A DNA stretch of 64,000 nt from positions 62,001 to 126,000 of the forward strand of contig OY970377.1 in assembly GCA_963718775.1 (NCBI GenBank). Direction: 5' to 3'. The notes under the pieces are model-generated. The model saw only the letters and a list, made by a program, of their open reading frames with translations, was not told where the DNA came from and did not search any database. Shown here piece after piece: positions 34,338-43,216 of the stretch; the first letter of the stretch is position 1, and every line of letters begins with the position of its first letter. This DNA is from VRUE01 sp963718775. Its GTDB lineage: Bacteria > Actinomycetota > Thermoleophilia > Solirubrobacterales > 70-9. The position numbers were made by a program, and so were the translations under genes.

Positions 34338-35605
34338 GCCGCCAGGCGCTCGCTGACCGGGGCCAGCGCCTCGCGGAAGCGCGACTCGTCCCGTCCCACG
34401 CATGCGGCGGAGAGGCGATCTGCGCCGTAGAGCTCGGCGGCAAGCTCGGTGAGGTCGTCGACGCCGACCGCGTCGACCTTGGCCAGCATCTCGTCGAGGC
34501 TGTCGATCGGCAGGTCGAAGAGCGTCGCCCGCGAGATCCGCGTCATCCGCGCCGCCGTCGACTCCGAGGAGAGCACGAGACGGCCCTTGACGTTCTCCTT
34601 GGCCCGCGCCAGCTCCTCGGCCGAGACGGGCTCGCTGCGCAAGCGGGCCAGCTCGGCGCCGATGATCGAGCAGGCCTCCTCGACGTTGTCCTCGCGGGTG
34701 CCGACGTAGCTGGCGACGAGCCCGGAGTCGGTGTACTGCTCGCTGTAGGAGCCGACCGCGTAGGCGAGGCCGCGCTTCTCGCGCACCTCACGGAAGAGCC
34801 GCGAGGAGCTCGAGCCGCCGAAGATCGAGTCGAGCACGGCGAGCGCGTAGCGGCGCTCGTCGTCGCGGGTTATCCCCGGCGCGCCAAAGCAGATGTGGTA
34901 TTGCTCGGTGTCCTTCTCGTAGAAGCGCAGGCGGGCCTCCGCCTGGGCGGCGACGCTGGCGCCGTTGGGCGCGGCCGCGACGGCCGGTGAGACCAGTCGC
35001 TCGGAAAGCTTTGCGATCTGCTCGTGGTCGACGTTGCCGGCGGCGCCGACGACGATCGTCTCGCCGGTGTAGTGGGCGCTGCGATAAGCCTCGATCTCCG
35101 GCATCGGGACCGAGCTGATCACCTCGGCCTCGCCGAGCACTCGCCTGCCCAGCGGGTGCTCGCCGAAAACGGCTTCGGCGAGGATGTCATGGACGCGATC
35201 CTGCGGCTCGTCCTCGTACATCGCGATCTCCTCGAGCACCACCTGGCGCTCGGAGTCGACTTCGGGGTAGGTCGGCGCCAGCAGCATTTCGGCCAGCAGG
35301 TCGAAGACCTCCTCGGTGTGCTCGTCGAGGAAGCGGGCGTGCAGGTGGGTGGTCTCCTTGCCGGTCGCGGCGTTGACCGAGGCGCCGAGCCCGTCGAAGC
35401 GCTCGGAGATCTCGATCGCCGAGAAGCGCTCGGTGCCCTTGAAGAGCAGGTGCTCGAGGAAGTGCGAGACACCGGCCTGGGCCGGGGTCTCGTTGCGCGA
35501 GCCGGTGCGCACCCAGAGCCCAAGCGCCACGGACCGCACCGAGGGAACCTCCTCGGTGACGACCCGGACGCCCGTGCCCTGCTCAGTTAGCTGTGGTGCG
35601 CTCAA
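34334..35605 (-). CDS. M16 family zinc peptidase (processing-peptidase-like)
   Basis: TTG at 35605, eleven bases after the pnp stop, gives 423 residues. The inverted zinc motif HxxEH is in AGVSHFLEHLLFKGTER (His48, Glu51, His52), with the distal Glu in VVLEEIAMYEDEPQD. The second inactive-like half has YALAVLDSIFGGSSSSRLFR and REKRGLAYAVGSYSEQY. The family cleaves small peptides in a closed chamber. Its place between pnp and dapB is conserved in Gram-positives. The physiological substrate is not known. Confidence 0.9.
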   Translation of the reverse strand: MSAPQLTEQGTGVRVVTEEVPSVRSVALGLWVRTGSRNETPAQAGVSHFLEHLLFKGTERFSAIEISERFDGLGASVNAATGKETTHLHARFLDEHTEEVFDLLAEMLLAPTYPEVDSERQVVLEEIAMYEDEPQDRVHDILAEAVFGEHPLGRRVLGEAEVISSVPMPEIEAYRSAHYTGETIVVGAAGNVDHEQIAKLSERLVSPAVAAAPNGASVAAQAEARLRFYEKDTEQYHICFGAPGITRDDERRYALAVLDSIFGGSSSSRLFREVREKRGLAYAVGSYSEQYTDSGLVASYVGTREDNVEEACSIIGAELARLRSEPVSAEELARAKENVKGRLVLSSESTAARMTRISRATLFDLPIDSLDEMLAKVDAVGVDDLTELAAELYGADRLSAACVGRDESRFREALAPVSERLAA

Positions 35606-35615
35606 TGCTCGTGCT

Positions 35616-37862
35616 TTAGCGCCGCTCGCGGTCGCCGCCGCGGGGACGGCGTCCCTCGCGGCCGCCACGGCCGCCGCGATCGCCGCCGTTGCGGCGTCCT
35701 CCGCCGCCTTCGCCGGAACCGACCGCCGCAAGCTCCTCGGCGGTTTTGCCGGCGACCGACGGATCGTCGGAGAGGCGCAGGCCGATGCGGCCGCGCTCGC
35801 GGTCGACCTCGACCACGGTGACGTCGATCTCCTCGCCGGCGGTGAGCACGTCGTCGACCGAGTCGACTCGCTCGCCGGGCTTGACGTTGGAGATGTGCAG
35901 CAGGCCGTCGGTGCCCTTGACCAGCTCGACGAAGGCGCCGAAGGTGGTCGTCTTGACGACCTTGGCGGCGTTGTAGCGGTCGCCGATTTCGGCCTCCTTG
36001 GTCATCGACTCGACGCGGGCCACGCAGGCTTCGACCTGGGAGCCCGTCGGCGCGTAGATGCGAATCGTGCCGTCGTCCTCGACGTCGATTTCGGCCTCGA
36101 ACTCCTCGCAGAGGGCGCGGATTGTTTCGCCGCCCTTGCCGATCACGGCGCCGATCTTCTCCTGGTCGATCTTGATCGATTCGATCCGCGGCGCGTGCTG
36201 GGAGAGCTGCTCGCGCGGCCCGTCGATCGCCTCGGCCATCTTGCCGAGGATGAACTGGCGGCCCTTGTTGGCCTGCTCCAGCGCATCGGTGAGGATCTCG
36301 AAGGTGACACCGGTGATCTTGATGTCCATCTGCAGGGCGGTGATCCCGTCTGCGGTACCGGCGACCTTGAAGTCCATGTCGCCGAGGTGGTCCTCGACGC
36401 CGGCGATGTCGGTGAGGACGATGTAGTCGTCACCCTCCTTGATCAACCCCATCGCCACACCGGCGACGGGAGCGCTGACCGGCACGCCGGCGGCCTGCAG
36501 GGCCATCGAGGAGGCGCATACCGACCCCATCGAGGAGGACCCGTTGGACTCCAGCGTCTCGGAGACGACCCGGATCACGTACGGGAAGTCCTCTTCGTTC
36601 GGGATCGTGGCGACCAGCGCCCGCTCGGCGAGCGCGCCGTGGCCGATGTCGCGGCGCTTGGGGCCGCGCATGAAGCCGGCCTCCCCGACCGAGAAGGGCG
36701 GGAAGTTGTAGTGGTGCCAGAACTTCTTCGAGGTCTCCAGGCCAAGCGTGTCGATGCGCATGTCCATACGCGTCGTACCGAGGGCGGCGTTGGAGAGGAT
36801 CTGCGTCTCACCGCGGGTGAAGAGCGCTGAGCCGTGCACGCGCGGGGAGATGTCGACCTCGCACTCGATCGGCCGGATCTCGTCCTGGGCGCGGCCGTCG
36901 GGGCGCTTCTTGTCGACGGCGATCGCCTTGCGGATCGTGTCCTTCTCGATCGCGCCGAAGGCTGCCTTGACCTCGGACTTCCGCGCCGCGTCGGCGTCGG
37001 CGTCATCGGTCTCGGGCGCGTACTTGGCGACAGCCTCGTCCTTGACCGCGTCGATCGCCTCGTAGCGCTCGAGCTTGCCCTCGGTCGCGATCGCGTCGAC
37101 CAGGGCCTGGCCGTGGGAGGAGCGGATGTCGCTGAGCAGGCCCTCGTCGATCGAAGGAGCCTCGACCTCGATCTTCTCCTTGCCGGCCTTCTGCTGCAGC
37201 TCCTCCATCGCGGCGGTCAGCTTCTTGATCTCCGAGTGGGCGATGTCGAGGGCGTCGAGGATCTCCTGCTCGGTGACGCCGTTGGCGCCGGCCTCGACCA
37301 TCAGGATCGCCTCGTCGGTGCCGGCGACGATCAGGTCGAGATCGAGCTCGGCGTGATCCTCCTCAGAGGGGTTGACGACGAAGTCGCCGTCGAGCTTGCC
37401 GATCCGCACCGCGCCGACGTGGGCGGCGACCGGAACCGGCGAGATCGCCAGCGCTGCCGAGGCGCCGTTCATGGCGAGGACGTCGTAGGGGTTGACCTGG
37501 TCGACCGACATCGGGATCGCGACCAGCTGCGTCTCGTAATGCCAGCCCTTCGGGAAGAGCGGCCGGATCGGCCGGTCGATCATGCGCGCGGTCAGCGTCG
37601 CCTTCTCGCTGGATTTGCCCTCGCGACGGAAGAACGAGCCGGGGATTTTGCCCGCGGCGTACATGCGCTCCTCGATGTCGACGGTGAGGGGAAGGAAGTC
37701 CACGTCGCGAAGGTTCCCGACGGTTGCGGTGCAGAGCACCATCGTGTCGCCGGCCTGGACCACGACCGCGCCACCCGCCTGCTTCGCGAGTTTTCCGGTC
37801 TCGAAGGAAATCTGGCTGTCGCCGATGTCCGCCGAAACGCGGGTTACGTCAAACATGCTCAT
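35616..37862 (-). CDS. pnp: Polyribonucleotide nucleotidyltransferase (PNPase)
   Basis: 748 residues, intact. Two RNase PH-like domains (the second with RPDGRAQDEIRPIECEVD, SMGSVCASSMALQAAGVPV and TDIAGVEDHLGDMDFKVAG), then a KH domain (IGAVIGKGGETIRALCEEF), an S1 domain (VVKTTTFGAFVELVKGTDGLL) and a basic Gly/Arg tail. It degrades RNA phosphorolytically and adds tails. The transcript from rpsO passes through a long hairpin 90 bases upstream of the start, a layout like the autoregulated rpsO-pnp operons. Confidence 0.96.
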   Translation of the reverse strand: MSMFDVTRVSADIGDSQISFETGKLAKQAGGAVVVQAGDTMVLCTATVGNLRDVDFLPLTVDIEERMYAAGKIPGSFFRREGKSSEKATLTARMIDRPIRPLFPKGWHYETQLVAIPMSVDQVNPYDVLAMNGASAALAISPVPVAAHVGAVRIGKLDGDFVVNPSEEDHAELDLDLIVAGTDEAILMVEAGANGVTEQEILDALDIAHSEIKKLTAAMEELQQKAGKEKIEVEAPSIDEGLLSDIRSSHGQALVDAIATEGKLERYEAIDAVKDEAVAKYAPETDDADADAARKSEVKAAFGAIEKDTIRKAIAVDKKRPDGRAQDEIRPIECEVDISPRVHGSALFTRGETQILSNAALGTTRMDMRIDTLGLETSKKFWHHYNFPPFSVGEAGFMRGPKRRDIGHGALAERALVATIPNEEDFPYVIRVVSETLESNGSSSMGSVCASSMALQAAGVPVSAPVAGVAMGLIKEGDDYIVLTDIAGVEDHLGDMDFKVAGTADGITALQMDIKITGVTFEILTDALEQANKGRQFILGKMAEAIDGPREQLSQHAPRIESIKIDQEKIGAVIGKGGETIRALCEEFEAEIDVEDDGTIRIYAPTGSQVEACVARVESMTKEAEIGDRYNAAKVVKTTTFGAFVELVKGTDGLLHISNVKPGERVDSVDDVLTAGEEIDVTVVEVDRERGRIGLRLSDDPSVAGKTAEELAAVGSGEGGGGRRNGGDRGGRGGREGRRPRGGDRERR

Positions 37863-37950
37863 TTAGTTGTCCTACCTCCGGCCACCCGGATGGTGGCCAT
37901 CTGCTTTCAGAACTCGCGTTCTCTTTCGCAGAAGAGAGTACAGAGCCTTC

Positions 37951-38000
37951 CGCGCATCCGACATTGACCCCACTCAGATGTGGTCAATGTCGGATGCGCG
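37951..38000 (-). promoter_or_regulatory. Long hairpin in the pnp leader
   Basis: CGCGCATCCGACATTGACC at 37951-37969 is the exact complement of 37982-38000, around a 12-base centre that adds a few more pairs. The stem reaches about 22 bp with one bulge. There is no T run, so it is not an ordinary terminator. It lies 90 to 140 bases upstream of pnp on the minus-strand transcript, where RNase III-cleaved, PNPase-autoregulated hairpins occur in E. coli and Streptomyces. It also covers the last codons of the DsbA-like gene. Confidence 0.65.
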
Positions 38001-38430
38001 TTTGGAAGATTGCGGGGGTTCCGGTGACGCCGGCGCGGATGCCGGACTCGAAGTCACGACGCACCCGGGCGGCGACTCCCGCCGAACGACGATCTGCCTC
38101 GAAGCGCTCCAGGTCGAGGCCGAGGTGCTTGGCGCGCTGCCAGAGATGCGGGTCGTCGGTGTGAGCGCGGTCGACGTACAGCGAGTCGACCATCGCGAAG
38201 AACTGCCCCTGCAGCCCAGCTGCCTCTGCCGCGGCGTGCAGAGCCGCTGAGCGCGGGTGCTTGCTTGCCACCGGGAAGTGGCGAAAGACGACGGTTGCCT
38301 TGCGACTGGCGATCTCGGCCCAGGCCGAGGCGCAATGTGGGCAGCCGAGATCGGCGTAGACGATCAGCTGCGGGCCCGTACCGCGAATGTGGTCATCCGC
38401 CCCGGGAGGCGGGACTGCGGCGCTGGTCAG
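37984..38430 (-). CDS. DsbA-like thioredoxin-fold protein, short form
   Basis: Reads LIVYADLGCPHCASAWAEI (active-site CPHC), VVFRHFPVASKHPRSAALH, then HLGLDLERFEADRRS and GVTGTPAIFQTRIRH before TGA at 37984-37986. The fold matches two-helix DsbA proteins (FrnE/NhaA-associated type). About 148 residues, 20-30 short of the usual length: the sequence stops straight after the cis-Pro loop, inside the hairpin arm. No ATG is visible at the 5' end; the frame opens at a CTG (38430) just past the prx stop, so the start is uncertain. Confidence 0.65.
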   Translation of the reverse strand: MTSAAVPPPGADDHIRGTGPQLIVYADLGCPHCASAWAEIASRKATVVFRHFPVASKHPRSAALHAAAEAAGLQGQFFAMVDSLYVDRAHTDDPHLWQRAKHLGLDLERFEADRRSAGVAARVRRDFESGIRAGVTGTPAIFQTRIRH

Positions 38431-38431
38431 C

Positions 38432-38890
38432 TCAGGCGACAGAGCTGAGCGCGTCGAAGATCAGGTTGGCGCCGGGAATCTCCAGCGGCGTCGGCGACTC
38501 GTGCACCCACTCGACCGTGCCCTCCTCGTCGATGAGGACGAGCGAGCGGTTGGCGTGGCCGGTCTTCTCGATGTAGGCGCCGTAGGCGCGCGCCACCTCG
38601 CCCTTGGGCTCGAAGTCTGCGAGCAGCGGGGTGTCGATTCCCAGCTTCTCCTGAAAGGCCTTGTGGGCGAAGCCGCTGTCAACGCTGATGCCGACCATCT
38701 GCACGCCCTTGGCCTCGATCTCCGGCTTGACCTCCTGGTAGATCGAGAGCTGGTCGCTGCAGACCGGGCTGAAGTCGAGCGGGTAGAAGACCAGCAGGAC
38801 CTTCTTGCCGCGGAAGTCCGCGAGCGAGACCTTCTCGCCGTCCTGGTTGCGGAGGGTGAAGTCGGGGGCCGGCTCGCCGGCAGCGATCAT
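38432..38890 (-). CDS. Peroxiredoxin, one-cysteine AhpE-like
   Basis: 152 residues. The peroxidatic Cys44 is in FYPLDFSPVCSDQLSIYQE and is the only cysteine in the protein, so it needs an external thiol to resolve the sulfenate. The motif with LDFSPVC and VGISVDSGFAHKAFQ fits the AhpE group of actinobacteria. It overlaps rpsO as ATGA and precedes the CPHC protein, which may act as its reductant. Confidence 0.88.
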   Translation of the reverse strand: MIAAGEPAPDFTLRNQDGEKVSLADFRGKKVLLVFYPLDFSPVCSDQLSIYQEVKPEIEAKGVQMVGISVDSGFAHKAFQEKLGIDTPLLADFEPKGEVARAYGAYIEKTGHANRSLVLIDEEGTVEWVHESPTPLEIPGANLIFDALSSVA

Positions 38891-39156
38891 CGCCGCAGGC
38901 CGAGTTCGGCGACCAGGGAGCGGTAGCGCTCGAGGTCGTGGCGCTCGAGGTAGCGCAGCATGCGGCGACGCTTGCCGACCAACATCAGCAGTCCGCGGCG
39001 CGAGTGGTGGTCTTTGGCGTGGGTGCGCAGGTGCTCGGTGAGTTCGTTGATCCGCTCGGTGAGCAGGGCAACCTGAACCTCGGCGGAGCCGGTGTCGCCA
39101 TCGGCGCGACCGTACTTGCCGATCAGCTCGTTCTTTTTCTCTTTGGTCAGGCTCAT
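38887..39156 (-). CDS. rpsO: 30S ribosomal protein S15
   Basis: 89 residues, the exact family length. Recognisable by MSLTKEKKNELIGKYGR, TGSAEVQVALLTERI, HAKDHHSRRGLLMLVGKRRR and LRYLERHDLERY. It binds 16S rRNA early in 30S assembly. It heads the rpsO-prx-dsbA-pnp stretch; two redox genes are inserted between rpsO and pnp, which are usually adjacent. Confidence 0.97.
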   Translation of the reverse strand: MSLTKEKKNELIGKYGRADGDTGSAEVQVALLTERINELTEHLRTHAKDHHSRRGLLMLVGKRRRMLRYLERHDLERYRSLVAELGLRR

Positions 39157-39228
39157 CTCGTAAAAAGTGCCGCGCCCCAGGGGAGCTTACGGCCGCTGGA
39201 AGCTAGCACAGGCATCGCTCCGGGACCG

Positions 39229-40608
39229 TCAACCGTGAGCCGGTCCCTGTGGCCGCCCGCTGGCTCGGAGAACCAGCTGCCTGTCCGTCGCCGGCCCGCC
39301 CGAGACCGAGGCGGTCGCTCGCACGGACAACCGCCCCTCGCGCCTGAGCAGCGCCGCGGCCGGCCGCGAGAGCCTCACTCGGAAGCCGCGGCTCGAATAC
39401 GCATGGAATTCAAACCCGCGCGAGCCGAGCAACGCTGCGTGGCTTCCTTTGCCGCCAAGCCGCCCGCGAATACGCACCTTTCCCTGACAGAACTGACCGG
39501 CGGCCCCTCCCTGACAGGCGATCCCGAGCTTGACGTAGCGTCCGGCGAGCCGCCCTGCGCGCCGGGCGACCGTCGCCGTGATGCGAGGCGGCAGGAACTT
39601 GCCGATCGCTCCCGGAGCAAGATCGGGGTCCGCTTCCCTCGGCCCGGTGGCATACCAGAGGCTCCCTTCCGGGCCCGCCACGAGCGCCGTCACGGGCACG
39701 TCACAGCCCGCCGGAAGGCAAGCGGGCGCGGACCCCAGCCTGTCCGGGGATATGGAGCCGATCTGGTTGCCGGTCGTGAACCAGAAGTCCCCACCGGGGC
39801 CGAAGGCGAGCCACCGGGTGCCCTGGCGTATCTGCATCTTCAGCCGTTCGTAGCTGGCCTTGGTAAGTGCCGCTGCGGTGATCCGACCGATCCATGGGCC
39901 GTTTTCCTCCGTGAACCAGACATGGCCTTCGGGGCCCGGAAGGATGGCATTGGGCCCGGCGTTCACGAAGGGGATTCGGAACGAGCTGATCCCGACCGTC
40001 GACACTATGGCGAGCCCGTCCACACCGGGCTCGGTGACCCAGATCGTCCCGTCGGCCCGTGCGGCGATGCCCGTCGGCCGTGCGCCCGGCTCCAGCTCTC
40101 TCTCCCGGAGGGCGCCGACGAGGGGGTTGAAGCGCGCAACCCGGTCGCCGCCTTCCTCGGTGAACCAGAGGGCGCCATCGGGAGCGGCGACGATCGTGCG
40201 CGGCCTACTGCCCGGGTTGGGCAGAGTCAGCTCGAAGATCTCCCCAGCCGTGCTGACGCGGCCGATCCGGTTGGCGTTCGGCTCGGTGAAGTAGAGGTTG
40301 CCGTCCTGCGCGGCGACGATCGACGAAATTCCCAGTTCCGCTTCGTCGCGCGGCGGCAGGGCGAATTCGGTGATCTGACCGTCCGCTGTCGACCGGCCGA
40401 CGACGTCGACTGGCTGCCCAGGGCCGCGCCGCGTGCCGGCAAACCAGATGCTTCTGTCCGGCCCGACGGCCAGGGCGTCCGCGTGCATTCCCTGGCCCAG
40501 GCGGTATTCGGGCCCCCGCCCGGTCGCGGCCGGCGCCGCTGCCGCATCGGCCAGGCAGATGATCGCGACGAGCCCGGCGAGCGCCGCCGCGAGGCGGGCG
40601 CTGGTCAC
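39229..40608 (-). CDS. Secreted streptogramin-lyase-like beta-propeller protein
   Basis: 459 residues with a signal peptide (LAAALAGLVAIICLADAAAAP). Repeated blades carry the pattern IVAAPDGALWFTEEGGDRVARF, seen six or seven times, as in virginiamycin B lyase (Vgb) and SMP-30-like propellers. The last 120 residues form a separate basic beta region (CQGGAAGQFCQGKVRIRGRLG) like those at the ends of actinobacterial surface proteins. Function could be a lyase, a lactonase or only a binding propeller. It overlaps ribF (ATGA). Confidence 0.75.
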   Translation of the reverse strand: MTSARLAAALAGLVAIICLADAAAAPAATGRGPEYRLGQGMHADALAVGPDRSIWFAGTRRGPGQPVDVVGRSTADGQITEFALPPRDEAELGISSIVAAQDGNLYFTEPNANRIGRVSTAGEIFELTLPNPGSRPRTIVAAPDGALWFTEEGGDRVARFNPLVGALRERELEPGARPTGIAARADGTIWVTEPGVDGLAIVSTVGISSFRIPFVNAGPNAILPGPEGHVWFTEENGPWIGRITAAALTKASYERLKMQIRQGTRWLAFGPGGDFWFTTGNQIGSISPDRLGSAPACLPAGCDVPVTALVAGPEGSLWYATGPREADPDLAPGAIGKFLPPRITATVARRAGRLAGRYVKLGIACQGGAAGQFCQGKVRIRGRLGGKGSHAALLGSRGFEFHAYSSRGFRVRLSRPAAALLRREGRLSVRATASVSGGPATDRQLVLRASGRPQGPAHG

Positions 40609-41504
40609 CGCTTCTCCCCGGCGCCGGTGAAGCCGGCGCAGACACGCCTCGCGTCCTCGACATCGATCCGCATCTGGGCGATCAGCTCCTCGACGCTGGC
40701 AAAACGCTTCTCACCGCGCAGGCGCTCGACGAAGGCAACCCGCAGCTCGGTGCCGTAGAGGTCGCCGTCGAAGTCGATCAGATAGGTCTCGATCAGCACC
40801 CCGCGGCCGGTCTCGAAGGTTGGCCGCACGCCGACGTTGACGGCGGCGGGGACGCCGTTGGCGAAGGCGGCGTAGACGCCGTGGCCGGGGATGGCGAGGC
40901 GGTCGTCGGGGACGGTGTTGGCGGTCGGGAAGCCGAGCTCGCGACCGCGCTGATCGCCGCTGACCACTTCGCCCTCGACCATGAAGGGAGCGCCGAGGCA
41001 GTGCCGGGCGCCCTTCATGTCGCCGGCGGCGACCAGCGCTCTGATTCGCGTCGAGGAGACCGTCTCGCCGTCGACCTCGACCAGCGGCACGACCCGGGTC
41101 TCAAACTCGTCGTGACTGGCCAGCATGGCCGGATCGCCTTTGGCTTTGGCGCCGAAGCGGAAGTTCTCGCCGACCGAGACCCGCTCGGCGCCGAGCCGCT
41201 CGACCAGCACGCCCTCGATGAATTCCTCGGCGCTGCGGCTGGCGAACTCGCGGTCGAAGGGGATCACGACGAGCTCACGCACGCCGAGGCCCTCGATCAC
41301 GTCGCGCTTGACCCCGAAGGGCATGATCAGCTTCGGCAGCGCCGCCGGATGGAGGATCTCCAGCGGGTGCGGATCGAAGGTGAGGACGGTGTCGGCGTCG
41401 TCGATCACCGCTTGGTGGCCTTTGTGAACGCCGTCGAAGGTGCCGATCGCAACGTGGCGCGGCCGCGGCTCGGCATCGGGCAGGGACGTGACCTGGATGC
41501 TCAC
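40605..41504 (-). CDS. ribF: Bifunctional riboflavin kinase / FMN adenylyltransferase
   Basis: 299 residues. The adenylyltransferase domain has HVAIGTFDGVHKGHQAVIDD and FRFGAKAKGDPAML; the kinase domain has GRELGFPTANTVPDDRLAIP, GVRPTFETGRGVLIETYLID and FVERLRGEKRF. It makes FMN and FAD. The position after truB is conserved, but a palindromic repeat separates the two here. Confidence 0.93.
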   Translation of the reverse strand: MSIQVTSLPDAEPRPRHVAIGTFDGVHKGHQAVIDDADTVLTFDPHPLEILHPAALPKLIMPFGVKRDVIEGLGVRELVVIPFDREFASRSAEEFIEGVLVERLGAERVSVGENFRFGAKAKGDPAMLASHDEFETRVVPLVEVDGETVSSTRIRALVAAGDMKGARHCLGAPFMVEGEVVSGDQRGRELGFPTANTVPDDRLAIPGHGVYAAFANGVPAAVNVGVRPTFETGRGVLIETYLIDFDGDLYGTELRVAFVERLRGEKRFASVEELIAQMRIDVEDARRVCAGFTGAGEKR

Positions 41505-41512
41505 GCCAGGCC

Positions 41513-41561
41513 CTTCCGGTGCGCTTTATGCACGTGACGGGAGTAAAAGGCGCACCGGAAG
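41513..41561. repeat. Interspersed palindrome, family A copy 1 (between truB and ribF)
   Basis: Perfect 12-base arms CTTCCGGTGCGC (41513-41524) and GCGCACCGGAAG (41550-41561) around a 25-base centre that begins TTTAT and ends TAAAAG. The same arms and the TTTAT/AAAAG polarity occur at 55488-55535 and, shortened to 10 bases, at 63839-63889. The truB stop lies two bases beyond the right arm. Confidence 0.85.
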
Positions 41562-41562
41562 C

Positions 41563-42213
41563 TCATCGGAGGGCCTCGGCGGTGGCTGGGACGAGGTCGG
41601 CGACCTGGCTTAGGGTCAGTTCTTGGCCGGCGTTCTCGATCTTGAACGGGCCGATCGCGGTGCGGCGCAGCTCGGCGCAGTAGGCGTCCTCGAGCGTCTC
41701 GACCAGGGTGCGGATGTAGGTGCCGGTCGAGCACTCGATCTCGTAGCGGGGACCGCCGCCATCGTCGTCGAGCAGCTCGGCGCGATAGACCTCGATCTCG
41801 CGTTCGGGCGTCTCAACCGTTTCGCCGCGGTGGGCCTTGCGGTAGAGGCGCTCGCCACCGACCCGCACCGCCGAGGTCATCGGCACCCGCTGGCGCACCC
41901 GCCCGGTCGGCAGCTCTAGCGACTCCGGGATTCGCCCCGTCTCGGTCAGCTCGCCGTCGGGGTCGCCGGTGCTCGATTGCCAGCCGAGCTTGGCCCTCGT
42001 GACATAGGTCTTCGGCAGGCCGGTGAGGAAGCGCTGCAGGCGCGTGGCCCGGCCGAGCAGGACAAGCAGCAGGCCGGTCGCGAAGGGGTCGAGGGTGCCG
42101 GCGTGACCGGCTTTGCACCCGTGCTCTCGTCGCATCTGCACGACCATGTCGTGCGAGGTTATCCCCGCTGGCTTGTCGCAGAGCAGCACAGCGCCCTCGC
42201 CCGCCGCCGCCAT
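41563..42213 (-). CDS. truB: tRNA pseudouridine synthase B
   Basis: 216 residues. Catalytic Asp42 is in HAGTLDPFATGLLLVLLG, with LCDKPAGITSHDMV at the start and VRQRVPMTSAVRVGGERLYRKA and CSTGTYIRTLVETL later. It makes pseudouridine 55 in the T-loop of tRNAs. The PUA domain is short or absent, giving a length below that of E. coli TruB (314), which is common in actinobacteria. Two bases after the nrnA stop. Confidence 0.93.
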   Translation of the reverse strand: MAAAGEGAVLLCDKPAGITSHDMVVQMRREHGCKAGHAGTLDPFATGLLLVLLGRATRLQRFLTGLPKTYVTRAKLGWQSSTGDPDGELTETGRIPESLELPTGRVRQRVPMTSAVRVGGERLYRKAHRGETVETPEREIEVYRAELLDDDGGGPRYEIECSTGTYIRTLVETLEDAYCAELRRTAIGPFKIENAGQELTLSQVADLVPATAEALR

Positions 42214-42215
42214 CG

Positions 42216-43211
42216 TCAGGGTCCGAGCTGGGCTTTGACCTCACCGCAGAGGAAGCTGACCAGCTCGTCGAGCTCGAGATCGGTGGAGAACCCGGCGGCG
42301 CGCTTGTGCCCCCCTCCCCCGTGCTTGCGGGCGATCGCCGAGACGTCGAGCTCGCCGCCGCTGGAGCGCAGACTGACCTTGCGGGCGGCCCTGCCGCGAT
42401 CGCCCTGGTCGCGAATCAGCGCGGCGACCTTGGTGCCCTCGATCGAGCGCAGATGGTCGATGATCCCCTCGGTCATCTCCGCCCCGGCGCCGCTTGCCTC
42501 GTAGTCGGCAGCGGTGATGTAGGCGACGGTGAGTCGCTCCCCGCAGTAGCGACCGATGTTGTCGAGGGCGCGCGAGAGCAGCCGCAGCTTCTCGATCGGG
42601 ACGTGCTCGTAGAGACGGCGGTAGGTCTCGTCGACGGCGACGCCGGCATCGATCAAGTCAGCGGTGATCCGGTGGGTCTGAGCGTTGGTGTTCTCGTACA
42701 TGAACTTGCCGGTGTCGGTGACGAGGCCGACGTAGAGCGCCGAGGCGATCTCGGGTGTGACCTCGACCCCGAGCAGGACCGCCAGGCGGTAGACGATCTC
42801 GGCGGTCGAGGAAGCGCCCGTCTCGACCAGGTTGATGTCGCCGAAGAGCGTGTTGTCGTGATGGTGGTCGACGTTGATGCGGAAGTTGTCGCCGGCGGTG
42901 AGGAACTCGACCGGCATGCGGTCGATGTTGCCGCAGTCGAGGAAGACGATCGTGCGGTCGGCCATGTCGGCGGGCGCCTCGTGGAAGACCTCCTCCAAGG
43001 GCAGGAAGCGGTACTCGATCGGCAGCGGGAACTCCTTCGCGGCCATGAACATCACCGAGTCCTTGCCGAGCTGCGTGAGCAGGTGGTGCATGCCGAGCAG
43101 CGAGCCGAGCGCGTCGCCGTCGGGGCCCTCGTGGGCGGTGAGCAGGAAGCGCTCGCGCGAACGCAGCTCGGCGGCGACCTGCTCGATCCCGGTGGTGGCG
43201 ACGCCGGCCAT
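42216..43211 (-). CDS. nrnA: DHH family oligoribonuclease / pAp phosphatase
   Basis: 331 residues. The DHH domain has LLTAHEGPDGDALGSLLGMH, VFLDCGNIDRMP and the metal motif INVDHHHDNTLFGDINLV; the DHHA1 domain has VSLRSSGGELDVSAIARKHG and GGGHKRAAG. It finishes RNA decay by hydrolysing oligoribonucleotides and also removes pAp. Between rbfA and truB, its usual place. Confidence 0.92.
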   Translation of the reverse strand: MAGVATTGIEQVAAELRSRERFLLTAHEGPDGDALGSLLGMHHLLTQLGKDSVMFMAAKEFPLPIEYRFLPLEEVFHEAPADMADRTIVFLDCGNIDRMPVEFLTAGDNFRINVDHHHDNTLFGDINLVETGASSTAEIVYRLAVLLGVEVTPEIASALYVGLVTDTGKFMYENTNAQTHRITADLIDAGVAVDETYRRLYEHVPIEKLRLLSRALDNIGRYCGERLTVAYITAADYEASGAGAEMTEGIIDHLRSIEGTKVAALIRDQGDRGRAARKVSLRSSGGELDVSAIARKHGGGGHKRAAGFSTDLELDELVSFLCGEVKAQLGP

Positions 43212-43216
43212 CTCGC

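Noticed and set aside
39200..39232. TTGACG and TAGCTT upstream of rpsO as a promoter
   Set aside because: Spacing is 21 bases, too long for a standard promoter, and the -35-like part lies within the end of the preceding gene.
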